The position numbers and the translations under genes were made by a program. This document shows positions 19,066 through 29,036 of a stretch of DNA of 64,000 nt, one piece after another. The notes beneath the pieces were generated by a model. The model did not search any database and had not been told where the DNA came from. It was given only the letters and a program-made list of their open reading frames with translations. How positions within the stretch are numbered: the stretch's first letter is position 1; every line of letters begins with the position of its first letter. Source of the DNA: JAXMBN01 sp046349875 (GTDB lineage Bacteria; Planctomycetota; Planctomycetia; Pirellulales; Pirellulaceae); NCBI GenBank assembly GCA_046349875.1, contig JAXMBN010000012.1, positions 1 through 64,000 on the forward strand, read 5' to 3'.

Positions 19066-19983
19066 GTGTCGGATACACCCAAGAAGTCACAAGACAAAAA
19101 GAATATCACGGAAGGAACGGCTTCGGAGCTGACCGGCCATTGCCCAATCGATAACTGCCCTAATCTCTCGCGAGCCCATGGGCGATGGACGATTGAAGGT
19201 TACTCCCGCGCGGCGGTTCAGACCTATTGGCGAATTCCCGAGATGAAGATCGGATTCGATCTTGGGGCACAGCCTTGGGATTACATGGGTATACCCAACT
19301 ATTTCATTACGCATACCCACCTCGATCACATCGCGGCTCTTCCATCGTACGTGGCTCGTCGACGCATGATGAAAATGGACCGTCCCACCATCTATCTTCC
19401 GCAGTATGGTGTGGCTGGTGTGGAAGCGATCCTCAAGGCCTTTTCGCGACTCGATCGCGGCCGATTACCTTGTGAGCTAGTGCCGTTGGAAGCGGACCAA
19501 GAAATTAACTTGACTCGCGAGCTAACGGTCACGACTCATGCGACGAAACATTCGATTCCAAGTTTGGGTTACATCGTCTGGGAGAAACGACGAAAACTTC
19601 GGGCCGAATACCAAGGCTTGACCGGCGACCAGATTCGCGACATTCGCCTCAGTGGTGTCGAAGTCACTTCCGAAACTCGCATCCCAATCGTCGCGTATGC
19701 TGGCGATACGACTGCAGAAGGACTCGATGCGAATCCAGCGATGTATGAAGCAGAAATCTTGATTACCGAAATGACCTTCGTGGCTCCTGGGCACCGTAAA
19801 GAAAAGATCCACAAGCATGGCCATACGCACCTCGATGATATTGTCCAACGCCGTGATCGGTTCCAGAACCGCTTGATTCTCTGCGGACACTTCAGCACGC
19901 GTTACAACGATGCTCAGATTCGCCGATGGGTTCGCAAATCCCTTCCCGATATGCTCGATGGTCGATTGCATCTGTGGCTATGA
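19066..19983 (+). CDS. Metallo-beta-lactamase fold hydrolase, RNase Z-like
   Basis: 305 aa from a GTG with TTAGG a few bases before. The metal motif THTHLDH places His83, His85, Asp87 and His88. Later ligands are visible as THATKHS, YAGDTT (Asp), and CGHFSTRYN (final His). A HGHTHLDD segment resembles the exosite/His region of tRNase Z-type proteins. It is likely a nuclease- or phosphodiesterase-type MBL protein; whether it processes tRNA 3' ends is unproven. There is no signal peptide, so it is cytoplasmic. It overlaps hemW by four bases (ATGA), which points to translational coupling. Confidence 0.85.
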   Translation: MSDTPKKSQDKKNITEGTASELTGHCPIDNCPNLSRAHGRWTIEGYSRAAVQTYWRIPEMKIGFDLGAQPWDYMGIPNYFITHTHLDHIAALPSYVARRRMMKMDRPTIYLPQYGVAGVEAILKAFSRLDRGRLPCELVPLEADQEINLTRELTVTTHATKHSIPSLGYIVWEKRRKLRAEYQGLTGDQIRDIRLSGVEVTSETRIPIVAYAGDTTAEGLDANPAMYEAEILITEMTFVAPGHRKEKIHKHGHTHLDDIVQRRDRFQNRLILCGHFSTRYNDAQIRRWVRKSLPDMLDGRLHLWL

Positions 19984-21182
19984 GTGCTTCTTCAAGGTGG
20001 ATCGAATCCTGCCGAGCCTCTTGGGGCTGGCATTCCGCTTCGAGCCTTATCCCGCGAGCCGCATATCTTCACGTCCCGTTTTGCCATCATCGCTGCGGTT
20101 ACTGCAACTTCACTTTGATTGCAGGCAGGCCCGAGCTGATTGAACGCTATCTCCATGCTCTTGAACGAGAACTGAGCGTACTTGGCCATCCCTTTCCAAT
20201 GGATTCCCTTTTCGTTGGAGGTGGAACACCAAGCATGCTTACGGTCGAGCAATGGGGCGAACTCGCAAGCTCCATCCATCGTTGGCTCCCTCCAACAGTA
20301 GACTGCGAATGGTCGATCGAAGCCAATCCTTGTGATGTAACCATCGATCGCTGCCTCGCCTGGCGCGACTCTGGCGTCAATCGAATCAGCATCGGCGGAC
20401 AGTCCTTTCAAGATCGCAAACTCCAGGCGTTAGATCGGTCGCATACTTCGCAACAACTCCATGTCGCGATCGACACCGCGCTCCGTTACTTTTCCAACGT
20501 GAGTATCGACCTGATTTTTGCGGCCCCACTGGAAACCGTCGAGGAATGGCATCGCGATCTAGACCAAGCCATCCAATCGGGAATCCATCATGTGTCGACC
20601 TATGGCCTTACCTATGAGAAGGGCACGCGTTTTTGGACGCAACAATCCAAAGGACTCGGCGAACCTATGCCCCAAGAGCAAGAGCTTCGCTTGTACCAAA
20701 CAGCGATCGATCGTCTCATCCATGCTAACTTCGAGCACTACGAGGTTTCCAATTTCGCTCGGTCATCCAAACGATGCCGACACAATGAAACCTATTGGTT
20801 AGGCAACCGTTGGTTTGCCTTTGGGCCAGGCGCAGCCCGATTCGTCGAGAACACACGATCGGTCAATCATCGCAGCACCACCCAATATCTAAAACGAATG
20901 GAACAAGAACAAACACCGGTCGACGAAGCAGATGAACTCAATGATTGCGACCTTGCCATCGATCAACTCGTCTTCGGTCTGAGGCGAATGGAAGGCATCT
21001 CCTGGGCTGCTCTTCAATCCTCAACACCGACAGAGCTGCGCACTCCCTTGCTGCAAGTTCTCGAGCAATACTGCAACCAAGGTTGGCTCGTCCTGCAAGA
21101 CGATCGATTGCGTCTAACACGCCAAGGCCTATGGATCAGCGATTCCCTATGGCCTCGACTCTACGCTTTACTCGATCCGTGA
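19980..21182 (+). CDS. hemW: HemW-like radical SAM protein
   Basis: 400 aa from the ATG at 19980 that overlaps the upstream stop. The radical SAM cluster CHHRCGYC has Cys35, Cys39 and Cys42 in the C-x3-C-x2-C spacing. GGGTPSML and EANPCD, then GVNRISIGGQSFQD, follow as in the HemN/HemW group. The C-terminal HemN_C domain has NETYWLGNRWFAFGPGA. HemW is a heme-binding chaperone-like relative of oxygen-independent coproporphyrinogen oxidase and lacks that oxidase activity in characterised cases. The assignment to HemW rather than HemN rests on the shorter N-terminus. It sits in an operon with the MBL hydrolase. Confidence 0.9.
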   Translation: MSASSRWIESCRASWGWHSASSLIPRAAYLHVPFCHHRCGYCNFTLIAGRPELIERYLHALERELSVLGHPFPMDSLFVGGGTPSMLTVEQWGELASSIHRWLPPTVDCEWSIEANPCDVTIDRCLAWRDSGVNRISIGGQSFQDRKLQALDRSHTSQQLHVAIDTALRYFSNVSIDLIFAAPLETVEEWHRDLDQAIQSGIHHVSTYGLTYEKGTRFWTQQSKGLGEPMPQEQELRLYQTAIDRLIHANFEHYEVSNFARSSKRCRHNETYWLGNRWFAFGPGAARFVENTRSVNHRSTTQYLKRMEQEQTPVDEADELNDCDLAIDQLVFGLRRMEGISWAALQSSTPTELRTPLLQVLEQYCNQGWLVLQDDRLRLTRQGLWISDSLWPRLYALLDP

Positions 21183-21206
21183 TGCGTCCTTCCATGCAAA
21201 CGCATC
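21181..21206. terminator. Hairpin between convergent genes
   Basis: GATGCGT and ACGCATC form a perfect seven-base stem with a 12-base loop right at the hemW stop. There is no T run, so terminator function is only possible. It lies between hemW and the converging TAXI gene. Confidence 0.35.
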
Positions 21207-21221
21207 GATCCCTTCGATTGC

Positions 21222-22706
21222 TCAATCGACAGAGTCCGAACCTTTCGATGGCATCTCCGTTGGTTGAATCGCTTCGAATGTCTGTTCGCTAACAAACTCC
21301 GATACATCGGCGTTGGGTAGGTCAATGGTGGCGTGCAGAATCTTAAGTTGAATATTGATCTTCAAGCCGTTGCATCGTTCATGGATGATATCCGCGATGC
21401 GATTATAGATGAGCGATGTGTTCTCCTGGGTGTAATATCCGGTGATCACTGCAATCAAACCTAACAGGTCACTACAAACGCTGAGATACGCAACGTGATG
21501 TGCTTTCAGTTCTGGACTTCCGATCAGGACGTCCTTTGAACTTTGATGCATACTAATCAGACTGACGAGCGAATTTAGTTCATGAAATCGTTTGCGATAG
21601 GCCATGAGATCCAAACCCATGAGCCCGAGGAACGCTACGCCGAGATACACAACGATTCCCAATGTTGCCTCCAAACCCTGAACCACTTCACTGGCAGTGT
21701 TCAATGTTGGTTCCATCCCGCGAGGAAACCCTTTTTGAGGATGAAGCATCGACTCTGCCGCAGCCAATTGCTGCGCATTCAAACGAGGACTACCAACGAG
21801 ATATGCAGCCACTCGATAGGTGACAACGGATTGCGATGGAATGCGCCGTGAAGTGCTGAGATAATGCGCGGACAATTCCTTCGACTTGAGATAAGGGTAC
21901 CGCAATTCCAACGATCCGATATCGGGCGATACCAATCGAAAACCTGCGGCCTCTAAACGCTCAAACGCTGGCTCGAGATCCTCGGCCAGCGGATCCTTGA
22001 CGACAAAGACAGCATCGATCGCATCGTCGATACGGTAGCTTGGGTCATCGGTCAATGTCCGCCAATCATGAAGAAACGTCACTTGATTGTCGACTCGCCA
22101 GATCTTAGTAAAGAGCTGCGCCATGCGATGACTGCCTTGCCCTTCACTGGAAGTGAGAATCGTTCGGATCTGACTTGGCGATGCTATCGACGATCTCTGA
22201 AAGAATAGAACGAGTTCAGAATCATCCAATTCAACGCATGGATACTCCTTTGGAAAATCGATTCCTCCTTGCACAAAGGCCAAATCGACTTGGTCTCGCT
22301 TCAAGAGTTCAACCGCTTCCGCTGATCCAATCGCTTCCCGAACCACCATACGAAATCGTCCATTCAACGACGTGCGTAGATTGATGGCATCGCGCTCAGG
22401 GATGGCGATGCGAAGCTTCTCAACATGCACGAACTGCCAATAGCTCCACACGGCCAGGAGGCAAAGAGCCAAAACGACAAACCAAATGGGAAGCCGATGA
22501 AGTCCCCAAGGTTTCTTGAGTTTTAGCGATACATCGCGAGCATCCCGAGCCGTTTTGGCAACGCAACGTGAAACTCGGGCTAATCCAGGATGGTTGGGTA
22601 ACTCTCGTTCAACCAACTCAGCTAATGCGTCTGCCCTGGCAATCACTGGATCGATTTCCAATTTCAGCGAAAGGGGCTTGGCTCGATTGGTCTCTTCGTC
22701 CGTCAC
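21222..22706 (-). CDS. Membrane-anchored TAXI-type solute-binding protein
   Basis: 494 aa from a GTG at 22706. A cytoplasmic N-terminal part (about 70 residues) and a membrane segment (WFVVLALCLLAVWSYWQFV) are followed by a periplasmic domain. That domain reads like the TAXI family of TRAP transporter binding proteins: VELLKRDQVDLAFVQGG, DAIDAVFVVKDPL and YPYLKSKELSAHYLSTSRRIPSQSVVTYRVAAYLV. A second membrane segment lies near residue 360, then a cytoplasmic C-terminal domain. No TRAP permease gene is adjacent. The topology with two anchors and a long cytoplasmic tail suggests sensing or signalling rather than free transport binding; that is inference. Confidence 0.7.
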   Translation of the reverse strand: MTDEETNRAKPLSLKLEIDPVIARADALAELVERELPNHPGLARVSRCVAKTARDARDVSLKLKKPWGLHRLPIWFVVLALCLLAVWSYWQFVHVEKLRIAIPERDAINLRTSLNGRFRMVVREAIGSAEAVELLKRDQVDLAFVQGGIDFPKEYPCVELDDSELVLFFQRSSIASPSQIRTILTSSEGQGSHRMAQLFTKIWRVDNQVTFLHDWRTLTDDPSYRIDDAIDAVFVVKDPLAEDLEPAFERLEAAGFRLVSPDIGSLELRYPYLKSKELSAHYLSTSRRIPSQSVVTYRVAAYLVGSPRLNAQQLAAAESMLHPQKGFPRGMEPTLNTASEVVQGLEATLGIVVYLGVAFLGLMGLDLMAYRKRFHELNSLVSLISMHQSSKDVLIGSPELKAHHVAYLSVCSDLLGLIAVITGYYTQENTSLIYNRIADIIHERCNGLKINIQLKILHATIDLPNADVSEFVSEQTFEAIQPTEMPSKGSDSVD

Positions 22707-22773
22707 TCTAGAATGCAGCCTTTCTCAAGACACTTACTATTTTTCGATGGAGCATCACCTTGCCCATAAGGCC

Positions 22774-24227
22774 TCAGCTTAAGATCGCTTGAATCACATC
22801 CCCATGGACGTTGGTCAATCGACGTTGGATCCCATTGTGATAGTAGGTTAAACGCGTGTGATCGATACCCAGCAAATGAAGAACCGTCGCATGAAAATCA
22901 TGCCAGTTCACAGGGTTTTCGACGGCTTTCCATCAATATCATCGGTGGCCCCAAAGGTCATCCCGGGTCGTAACCCAGCACCCGCTAACCAAACGGAGAA
23001 CCCATATTGATTATGATCGCGTCCCGTCCCTAGTTCGTCCGAACCAGATTGCGTGAACGGAGTACGACCAAACTCGGAGGTCATCATAACGAGCGTATCG
23101 TCCATCATCCCTCTCTGTCGAAGATCGCGAAGAAGGGCAGCCACGGGCTGATCGATGCGTAACGCCTCCTGAGCGTGATTGGATTGCGTATTCTCATGGC
23201 CATCCCAGTTCACTCGTGGCGAACCGAAGGCCGCTCCCGAATACAACTGTACGAATCGCACTCCTGATTCCAAGAGACGACGAGCCAGCAAACAGTTGCG
23301 ACCGAAATCGCGTGTCGCTTCCTCGTCCAAACCGTAAGCGGTCTTGGTGGACGACGATTCTTGCGACATATTGATGACCGAGGGTACCGCCAATTGCATT
23401 TTGGCAGCGAGCTCATACGCTCGCATGCGGCCGATCAAATCATCGTCCGCTTCCCGCCCGCGAAGGTCAATTTGATTCAAACTCTTATGAAATGCTCGAC
23501 TCAACTTCTCGACTTCGTCCGAAATCGGCTTGGCAGGGAACAGATCGCGAATAGGCCTTCCCTTGGATTCAAACATGACCCCTTGATGCTGCGAGGGTAA
23601 GAACCCGTTTGTCCAATTGCTCGTTCCGCTAGCAGGAAGGCCTCGCACATCCGGCAACACCACAAACGCAGGAAGCTCGTCCGTCTCGCAACCAAGCCCG
23701 TACGAAAGCCAGCTTCCTAACGTCGGAAAACCATTGAGTCGAAACCCGGAATTCTCCTGCAATGTCGCGGGTGTATGACTTGATGATTCGGCGACCATCG
23801 AACGAATGATGGTGAGCTGATCGGCTTCTTTGGCCAAATGCGGAAAGAGCTCAGAGATCCATAGACCACTTTGCCCTCGCTGCTGAAAGGCAAAATCATT
23901 TTTGCGAAGCAAACCTACTTTGCCGAAAAACACATCCGGCTTCTCGGAAGACGGAAGTGGCTTTCCGTGAAATTGCTCCAGTGCTGGTTTGTAATCAAAC
24001 GAATCCAAATGAGACAACCCACCACACAAACAAAGATGGATTACCCGCTTTGCCTTTGGCTTCCAATGGGGAGGCGGATCAGATGCACTCGATGGTATTC
24101 GATCTGCCCCAAAACTACATTGGGCAAGACTGGCTAGCGCTGCCGTCAACAACCCACTCGCCGAGAATTCGAGAAAGGGCCGTCGAGGTATGCGAGCCTC
24201 ACGTGCTTCTTCAATTCTAATCGACAT
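22774..24227 (-). pseudogene. DUF1501 family protein, one frameshift near the C-terminus
   Basis: Starts at the ATG at 24227, which overlaps the end of the upstream gene by 11 bases, and shows a leader RIPRRPFLEFSASGLL. DUF1501 landmarks: LCGGLSHLDSFDYKPAL, CLLARRLLESGVRFVQLYSGA, WDGHENTQSNH and MTSEFGRTPFTQSG. The frame stops at 22908 after DGKPSKTL. In another frame the expected ending VENPVNWHDFHATVLHLLG, then RLTNVHGDVIQAIL, continues to a stop at 22774. A single missing base near 22915 explains this. It may be a sequencing error. It is paired with the DUF1549/1553 gene upstream. Confidence 0.88.
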
Positions 24228-27200
24228 AGAGAAACCCATTCGAATTGAGAAGGACTCGGCAAAAGGCCGGCATCCCTGCTTGTTTGACAAATGCTTCCGA
24301 TCGCCGCTGCTCTTCTTGCGTTGGAGGATGTCCTGTCGTTAACAAAAAGGCGCGTTCAATCTGCTTGGTTTGATTGGCAGGCAGTTCCTTTTCTAGCCGC
24401 TCGCTCATGTGCTGACTCATCCGAAGCATGAACGAATTGTTGAGCATAGCGAGGGCCTGCAAAGGTGTGGTAGTGCTCCCACGACTTGGTGTCGAGGTCG
24501 AGGGATCAGGACAGTCAAGGGTATCCAGTAATGGCGACTTTCCACCGCGAGCCCACATGCGATAGATACTGCGACGATGAACGTTTACAGCTTCCAAATC
24601 CAACGGTTCATAGTATTGCGAATTGTGATTCATGAATGGGCGAAAGTCCTGAAAGCTTGGACCGCCCATTTCCAGATTGAGCACTCCAGCAATGGAGAGC
24701 ATGGAATCTCGTACCGACTCGGCATCCAAACGGTGAGGAGAAAATCGCCAGAGCCACCGATTGCCACGATCCTTAGCGATCGCTTCGTCCCGCGGCAGCG
24801 AACTTTGGCGATACGTTTTCGAATACAAAATCATGCGATGCAATGTCTTCAAGCTCCAGCCATGCAGCTGAAATTGACTCGACAGATAATCAAGTACTTC
24901 GGGATGACTAGGATAACCACCGTTTTTCCCTAGGTCGCTTGGAGTTTCTATAATTCCCTTCCCAAAATGATAGTGCCAGACGCGATTGACCATCGTTCGC
25001 GCAAAGAGAGGATTCTCGTGATGAACGATCCACTGCGCTAACTTTACGCGTCGCTCAGCTTCTGGCGCATCTGCATCGAGCCCGAACTCATGGGGTAAGG
25101 GAGACACGCTTTGAAGTCCACCAGGTTTGACGACATGTCCCGGTTGAAGCGGATTGCCTCGCAAGAGAACATGCGTCGGTTTCTCAGGCTGTACAGGCTT
25201 CACGGTATAAATCGTGCGGTGGGTCATCTGTCTCCATGCTATCTCGAGGCGTCCTAGCTCTTTCTCTTCGGAATCCAAATGTCCACGTTCGGTCTCTGAC
25301 AGCATCGCCAATCGTTGCGATCGCGATCCGATTTGTGGCGACGCATGCAGAGAACGGACCTCATCGGGGGTCAATGCGCGGTCATACAATGCCGCGCGAT
25401 CGATCGTTCCTTTCCAATGTCGATTTCCTCCATCAGGTGCATGCCGCAAACCAAAGAGAACGTGATACGTCCCTGATTCAAACGCAACCGGCCCTTGGGA
25501 TAAATACGGAGTACCGTACGCTACACCATTGCGATAGCCTCGTATGCGTCCGGTTTCTTCGTAGACCAAGACGATTTGTACCGGTTCGTTTGCATCGGAT
25601 TCTTCTGGTCCACGAAAAGACTGCGTTCGCTGAAAAGAATTGCTGCCAGCCATCCATTGTTTCGGTTCACGCTCGCCATACACGATGGCATCGAATAAGG
25701 ATCCATCTTGCTTCTGAAGTGATAGTGGCGCTCCGCCACGTTGTTCCAAGTCCTTTAGAGTAGCCCATACCTCCAAGGTCTTCGCCTTTAATCCATGGGG
25801 GATGGGCGCCGTTTCCAAATAGCTTTGATCTCCCAACAACTGCAATTTTCCATTCTCGATCTTTGCTCCACCCTGTAGTTTTCCTAGGATCTGACCAGAA
25901 TCATCATGGGCATCGCGATCAAAATCCCAGGCTACAATCGGCACGATGGCAGGCTGCTTGGCATCGCTATTTTGAAGCCGCTTGGTCGCTTCATCCAAGC
26001 GATTCTGAATCGATGATTTCAATTCGACGATTCGTTTCGCAATTCCTTTTTCTTCCGGTTCGACTTCCATTGTTCGGTCGCCGCGCCGCACCCCTGCCAA
26101 TGCAGAAGCGATGCGATAGTAATCCTCTATCCGAATGGGATCGAATTTGTGATCGTGGCAACGGGCACAATGAATGGTAAGCCCTAAGAAAGTCTGTCCG
26201 ACCGTTCCTACGATGTCCTCGAGTTCATCTTGCCGCATGATCTGCTTCATCACCTCACCCGCCGGCAAGAGACCATCGTGCGCGCCGTGGATCAAGAAGC
26301 CCGATGCGATCGTGGCCTCCACTGAGCTGGGTGTCAAAACATCCCCAGCAATTTGCCACGTCGCAAATTGATCGTAAGGCATGTCGCTATTGAATGCTTG
26401 AATGACCCAATCGCGATAAGGCCAAGCGTTGGGACGCATACGATCGTATTCAAAACCATCGCTTTCACCAAATCGAGCAAGATCAAGCCAATGACGAGCC
26501 CAGCGCTCTCCATACCGGGGAGACGCAAGATAATACTCCACCATCTCGCGATATGATTCGTCAGAGGTGCTCCTTCCAAATCGCATGATTTCATCATAGG
26601 TTGGGACTAGCCCTGTAAGGTCCAAGGCGACACGTCGCACCAACGTCAAACGATCCGTTTCAGGAGAGCTGGTCAGCTGTTGCTCCTTGCGTTTCTCATC
26701 CACCCATCGATCAACACGTTGACTGGCGGTTAGTATATCATCGCGACCTTCGTGGACCGGCCTCAATGGTTGCAAGGCCCACCAGTCATAGCCTGCACGG
26801 TGTTCCGTTGTGAATCGATGCGGATCGATGGGATCGCTACCCCACTTTGCACCATCGAGAATCCAATTCCGAATAATGTCTTTCTCGCGATTAGTCATTT
26901 TGGACTTGGGAGGCATCTCCCCCGATGCAATGCGTTCCCACATTAAAGATTGGCTGAGATCGTGCGGAACGATCGCTTTCCCCGATTCGCCGCCTCGCCA
27001 CGCAGACTCTTTGCGATCGAGAGCCAACTGGCCTTTGGGCTCCGCGTTTCCATGACAATCTAGACAATAGGTGGCCAACAAGGGTGCAATGTCGCGGTCG
27101 AAATCAGAACCGATCGCGACCGATGGAATCGTATCCATGGCGAGCCCAAGAATGATGAGCCCAAACAACCGAAGCATGTTCGTCGCGAATGGCCATGCCA

Positions 27201-27264
27201 TGGAAGAAATCTCGATGCATGCAAGTAGGAAAGTAATCGAGTGTCCATTGCGGCGTTCAATCAT
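24217..27264 (-). CDS. PSCyt1-DUF1549-LamG-DUF1553 protein
   Basis: Up to 1015 aa; the true start may be the ATG at 27177 (MLRLFGLIILGLAMD, a better signal peptide). The order seen is a PSCyt1 cytochrome c-like domain with heme motif CLDCH near residue 70; DUF1549 with LVRRVALDLTGLVPT and HCARCHDHKFDPI; a LamG/concanavalin-like domain around 430-620 with YDRALTPDEV; and DUF1553 with FARTMVNRVWHYHFGKGIIET. LamG domains bind glycans, so attachment to a polysaccharide is plausible. It overlaps the DUF1501 gene by 11 bases, so translation is coupled. Confidence 0.92.
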   Translation of the reverse strand: MIERRNGHSITFLLACIEISSMAWPFATNMLRLFGLIILGLAMDTIPSVAIGSDFDRDIAPLLATYCLDCHGNAEPKGQLALDRKESAWRGGESGKAIVPHDLSQSLMWERIASGEMPPKSKMTNREKDIIRNWILDGAKWGSDPIDPHRFTTEHRAGYDWWALQPLRPVHEGRDDILTASQRVDRWVDEKRKEQQLTSSPETDRLTLVRRVALDLTGLVPTYDEIMRFGRSTSDESYREMVEYYLASPRYGERWARHWLDLARFGESDGFEYDRMRPNAWPYRDWVIQAFNSDMPYDQFATWQIAGDVLTPSSVEATIASGFLIHGAHDGLLPAGEVMKQIMRQDELEDIVGTVGQTFLGLTIHCARCHDHKFDPIRIEDYYRIASALAGVRRGDRTMEVEPEEKGIAKRIVELKSSIQNRLDEATKRLQNSDAKQPAIVPIVAWDFDRDAHDDSGQILGKLQGGAKIENGKLQLLGDQSYLETAPIPHGLKAKTLEVWATLKDLEQRGGAPLSLQKQDGSLFDAIVYGEREPKQWMAGSNSFQRTQSFRGPEESDANEPVQIVLVYEETGRIRGYRNGVAYGTPYLSQGPVAFESGTYHVLFGLRHAPDGGNRHWKGTIDRAALYDRALTPDEVRSLHASPQIGSRSQRLAMLSETERGHLDSEEKELGRLEIAWRQMTHRTIYTVKPVQPEKPTHVLLRGNPLQPGHVVKPGGLQSVSPLPHEFGLDADAPEAERRVKLAQWIVHHENPLFARTMVNRVWHYHFGKGIIETPSDLGKNGGYPSHPEVLDYLSSQFQLHGWSLKTLHRMILYSKTYRQSSLPRDEAIAKDRGNRWLWRFSPHRLDAESVRDSMLSIAGVLNLEMGGPSFQDFRPFMNHNSQYYEPLDLEAVNVHRRSIYRMWARGGKSPLLDTLDCPDPSTSTPSRGSTTTPLQALAMLNNSFMLRMSQHMSERLEKELPANQTKQIERAFLLTTGHPPTQEEQRRSEAFVKQAGMPAFCRVLLNSNGFLYVD

Positions 27265-27443
27265 TCATCGAACGAACAACAACGTGATGCACTCTGACTC
27301 GTCGCAGGTGGGAGAAAACTAGTATACGCTAAAGCTGATTTTCGGTGGAAAACCGAGAAGGGGAAAAACCACACTTCGTAAACTTGCGAGGACTTACCAC
27401 GCGGACCTTTCCTAACTGACCTGCGTGAAATCGGTCAAATGGG

Positions 27444-29036
27444 TCATCCGTCCGAAGAATGTGCAAACGAAGCAGAGCTCGCGGCCTCGCAAGCCCTTCG
27501 ATAGGCAGCGGGAAGGGGAGTTTTCAGAAGATCCCCTTCTTGTAGATACGAATAGATTTCACCGTAGTGTCGCACTTCCGTCTGCGAAATGCGACTCATG
27601 ATGTGCCAGGGCCGCAGATCCGATGGCTTGGCTAGTCCGATTGCCCCAAGCATCTCGCAAAGACTCTCCACGGTTTCTCGATGAAAGTTCGCCACGCGAA
27701 CCGATTTTTGACGCGGAACAAGCCCAGCCATCAATGCAGGGTTTTGCGTGGCAACACCCACAGGACATTCGTTGCTATTGCATTTAAGAGCTTGGATGCA
27801 TCCTAAAGCGAGCATCATGCCGCGAGCGGAATAGCATGCGTCGGCCCCTAGCGCAAGACGCTTCACCATGCCGAATCCTGAGGTTACCTTACCACTTGCC
27901 AGGATCTTGATCTTCTTCCGCAATGCAAATCCCATCAGGGCATTGTGCACAAAGATCAGTCCATCAAAGAGCGGCGCACCTATATGGTTAGAGAACTCAA
28001 GCGGAGCGGCACCGGTCCCGCCTTCGCCACCATCCACTGCGATATAGTCGGGCGTTATCCCTGTCTCAACCATCGCCTTGCAAACCGCTAAGAACTCGCG
28101 GCGTTTGCCAACGCAGAGTTTGAATCCCACAGGCTTTCCACCACTCAGTTCACGCAACTTATCCAAGAACTGGAGCAGCTCGATCGGAGTCGAAAAGGCG
28201 GAATGCCCTGGTGGCGATAACACGTCGCGTCCAAGTGGTACCTTTCGAATCTCTGCAATCTCTTTGGTCAACTTGGCTGCAGGAAGGATACCACCGTGTC
28301 CCGGTTTGGCACCTTGCGAGAGCTTGAGCTCGATCATCTTGATCTGATCATCGGTGGCCATTTCACGGAACAAGCTCGCGCAAAAAGTTCCATCGGCATT
28401 CCGACAACCAAAATAGCCCGTTCCGATTTGCCATATCAAATCGCCTCCACCTTCCCGATGGTAACGACTGATTCCGCCTTCTCCCGTGTTGTGTGCGAAG
28501 TTTCCCATCTTGGCCCCTTGGCTCAGCGCCAAGATGGCATTCTGGCTAAGCGATCCAAAACTCATGGCAGAAATGTTGAGCAAACTTGCCGAGTAAGGCC
28601 TCGAACAATGCTCGCCTCCAATGATCACTCGCATATCTTCCGGCGCATGATGAACTGGAACCATCGAATGGTTCACCCATTCATACCCAGGTTCGTAGAG
28701 ATCTTTTTTGGTCCCAAACGGAATGGTATCTCGTTCGCCCTTAGCGCGTTGATACACCAAGGATCGTTGATCGCGATCGAACGGGACTCCGCTCGTATCG
28801 CTTTCGATGAAATACTGATAGATCTCTGGCCGGATAAACTCGAACAGATATCGCAAATGGCCGATCACTGGAAAATTTCGAGGGATCGATCGTTTCTCTT
28901 GGAAGTAGTCGTGAAGTCCAATGGCAATCACTGGCCCCAGTACCAACCAAGCCCAAAGTGCTTTGGGATAGATCGGCCCAATAAAGGCACTAAGCACGAC
29001 GACGATAGCAACGAACACGAGAAAAGCATTGCGCAT
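27444..29036 (-). CDS. FMN-binding glutamate synthase family protein
   Basis: 530 aa. Two N-terminal membrane segments (residues 4-20 and 26-42) precede a GltB-type FMN barrel. Seen are ISAMSFGSLSQNAILALSQGA, GEGGISRYH, KPGHGGILPAAKLTKEIA, DYIAVDGGEGGTGAAPLEFS, ASGKVTSGFGMVKRLALGAD and a Cys cluster C-IQALKCNSNEC for a [3Fe-4S] centre. It corresponds to the central and FMN domains of glutamate synthase without the glutaminase domain. Such stand-alone membrane-linked proteins are common and their reaction is not established. It appears to be a single-gene unit. Confidence 0.88.
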   Translation of the reverse strand: MRNAFLVFVAIVVVLSAFIGPIYPKALWAWLVLGPVIAIGLHDYFQEKRSIPRNFPVIGHLRYLFEFIRPEIYQYFIESDTSGVPFDRDQRSLVYQRAKGERDTIPFGTKKDLYEPGYEWVNHSMVPVHHAPEDMRVIIGGEHCSRPYSASLLNISAMSFGSLSQNAILALSQGAKMGNFAHNTGEGGISRYHREGGGDLIWQIGTGYFGCRNADGTFCASLFREMATDDQIKMIELKLSQGAKPGHGGILPAAKLTKEIAEIRKVPLGRDVLSPPGHSAFSTPIELLQFLDKLRELSGGKPVGFKLCVGKRREFLAVCKAMVETGITPDYIAVDGGEGGTGAAPLEFSNHIGAPLFDGLIFVHNALMGFALRKKIKILASGKVTSGFGMVKRLALGADACYSARGMMLALGCIQALKCNSNECPVGVATQNPALMAGLVPRQKSVRVANFHRETVESLCEMLGAIGLAKPSDLRPWHIMSRISQTEVRHYGEIYSYLQEGDLLKTPLPAAYRRACEAASSASFAHSSDG

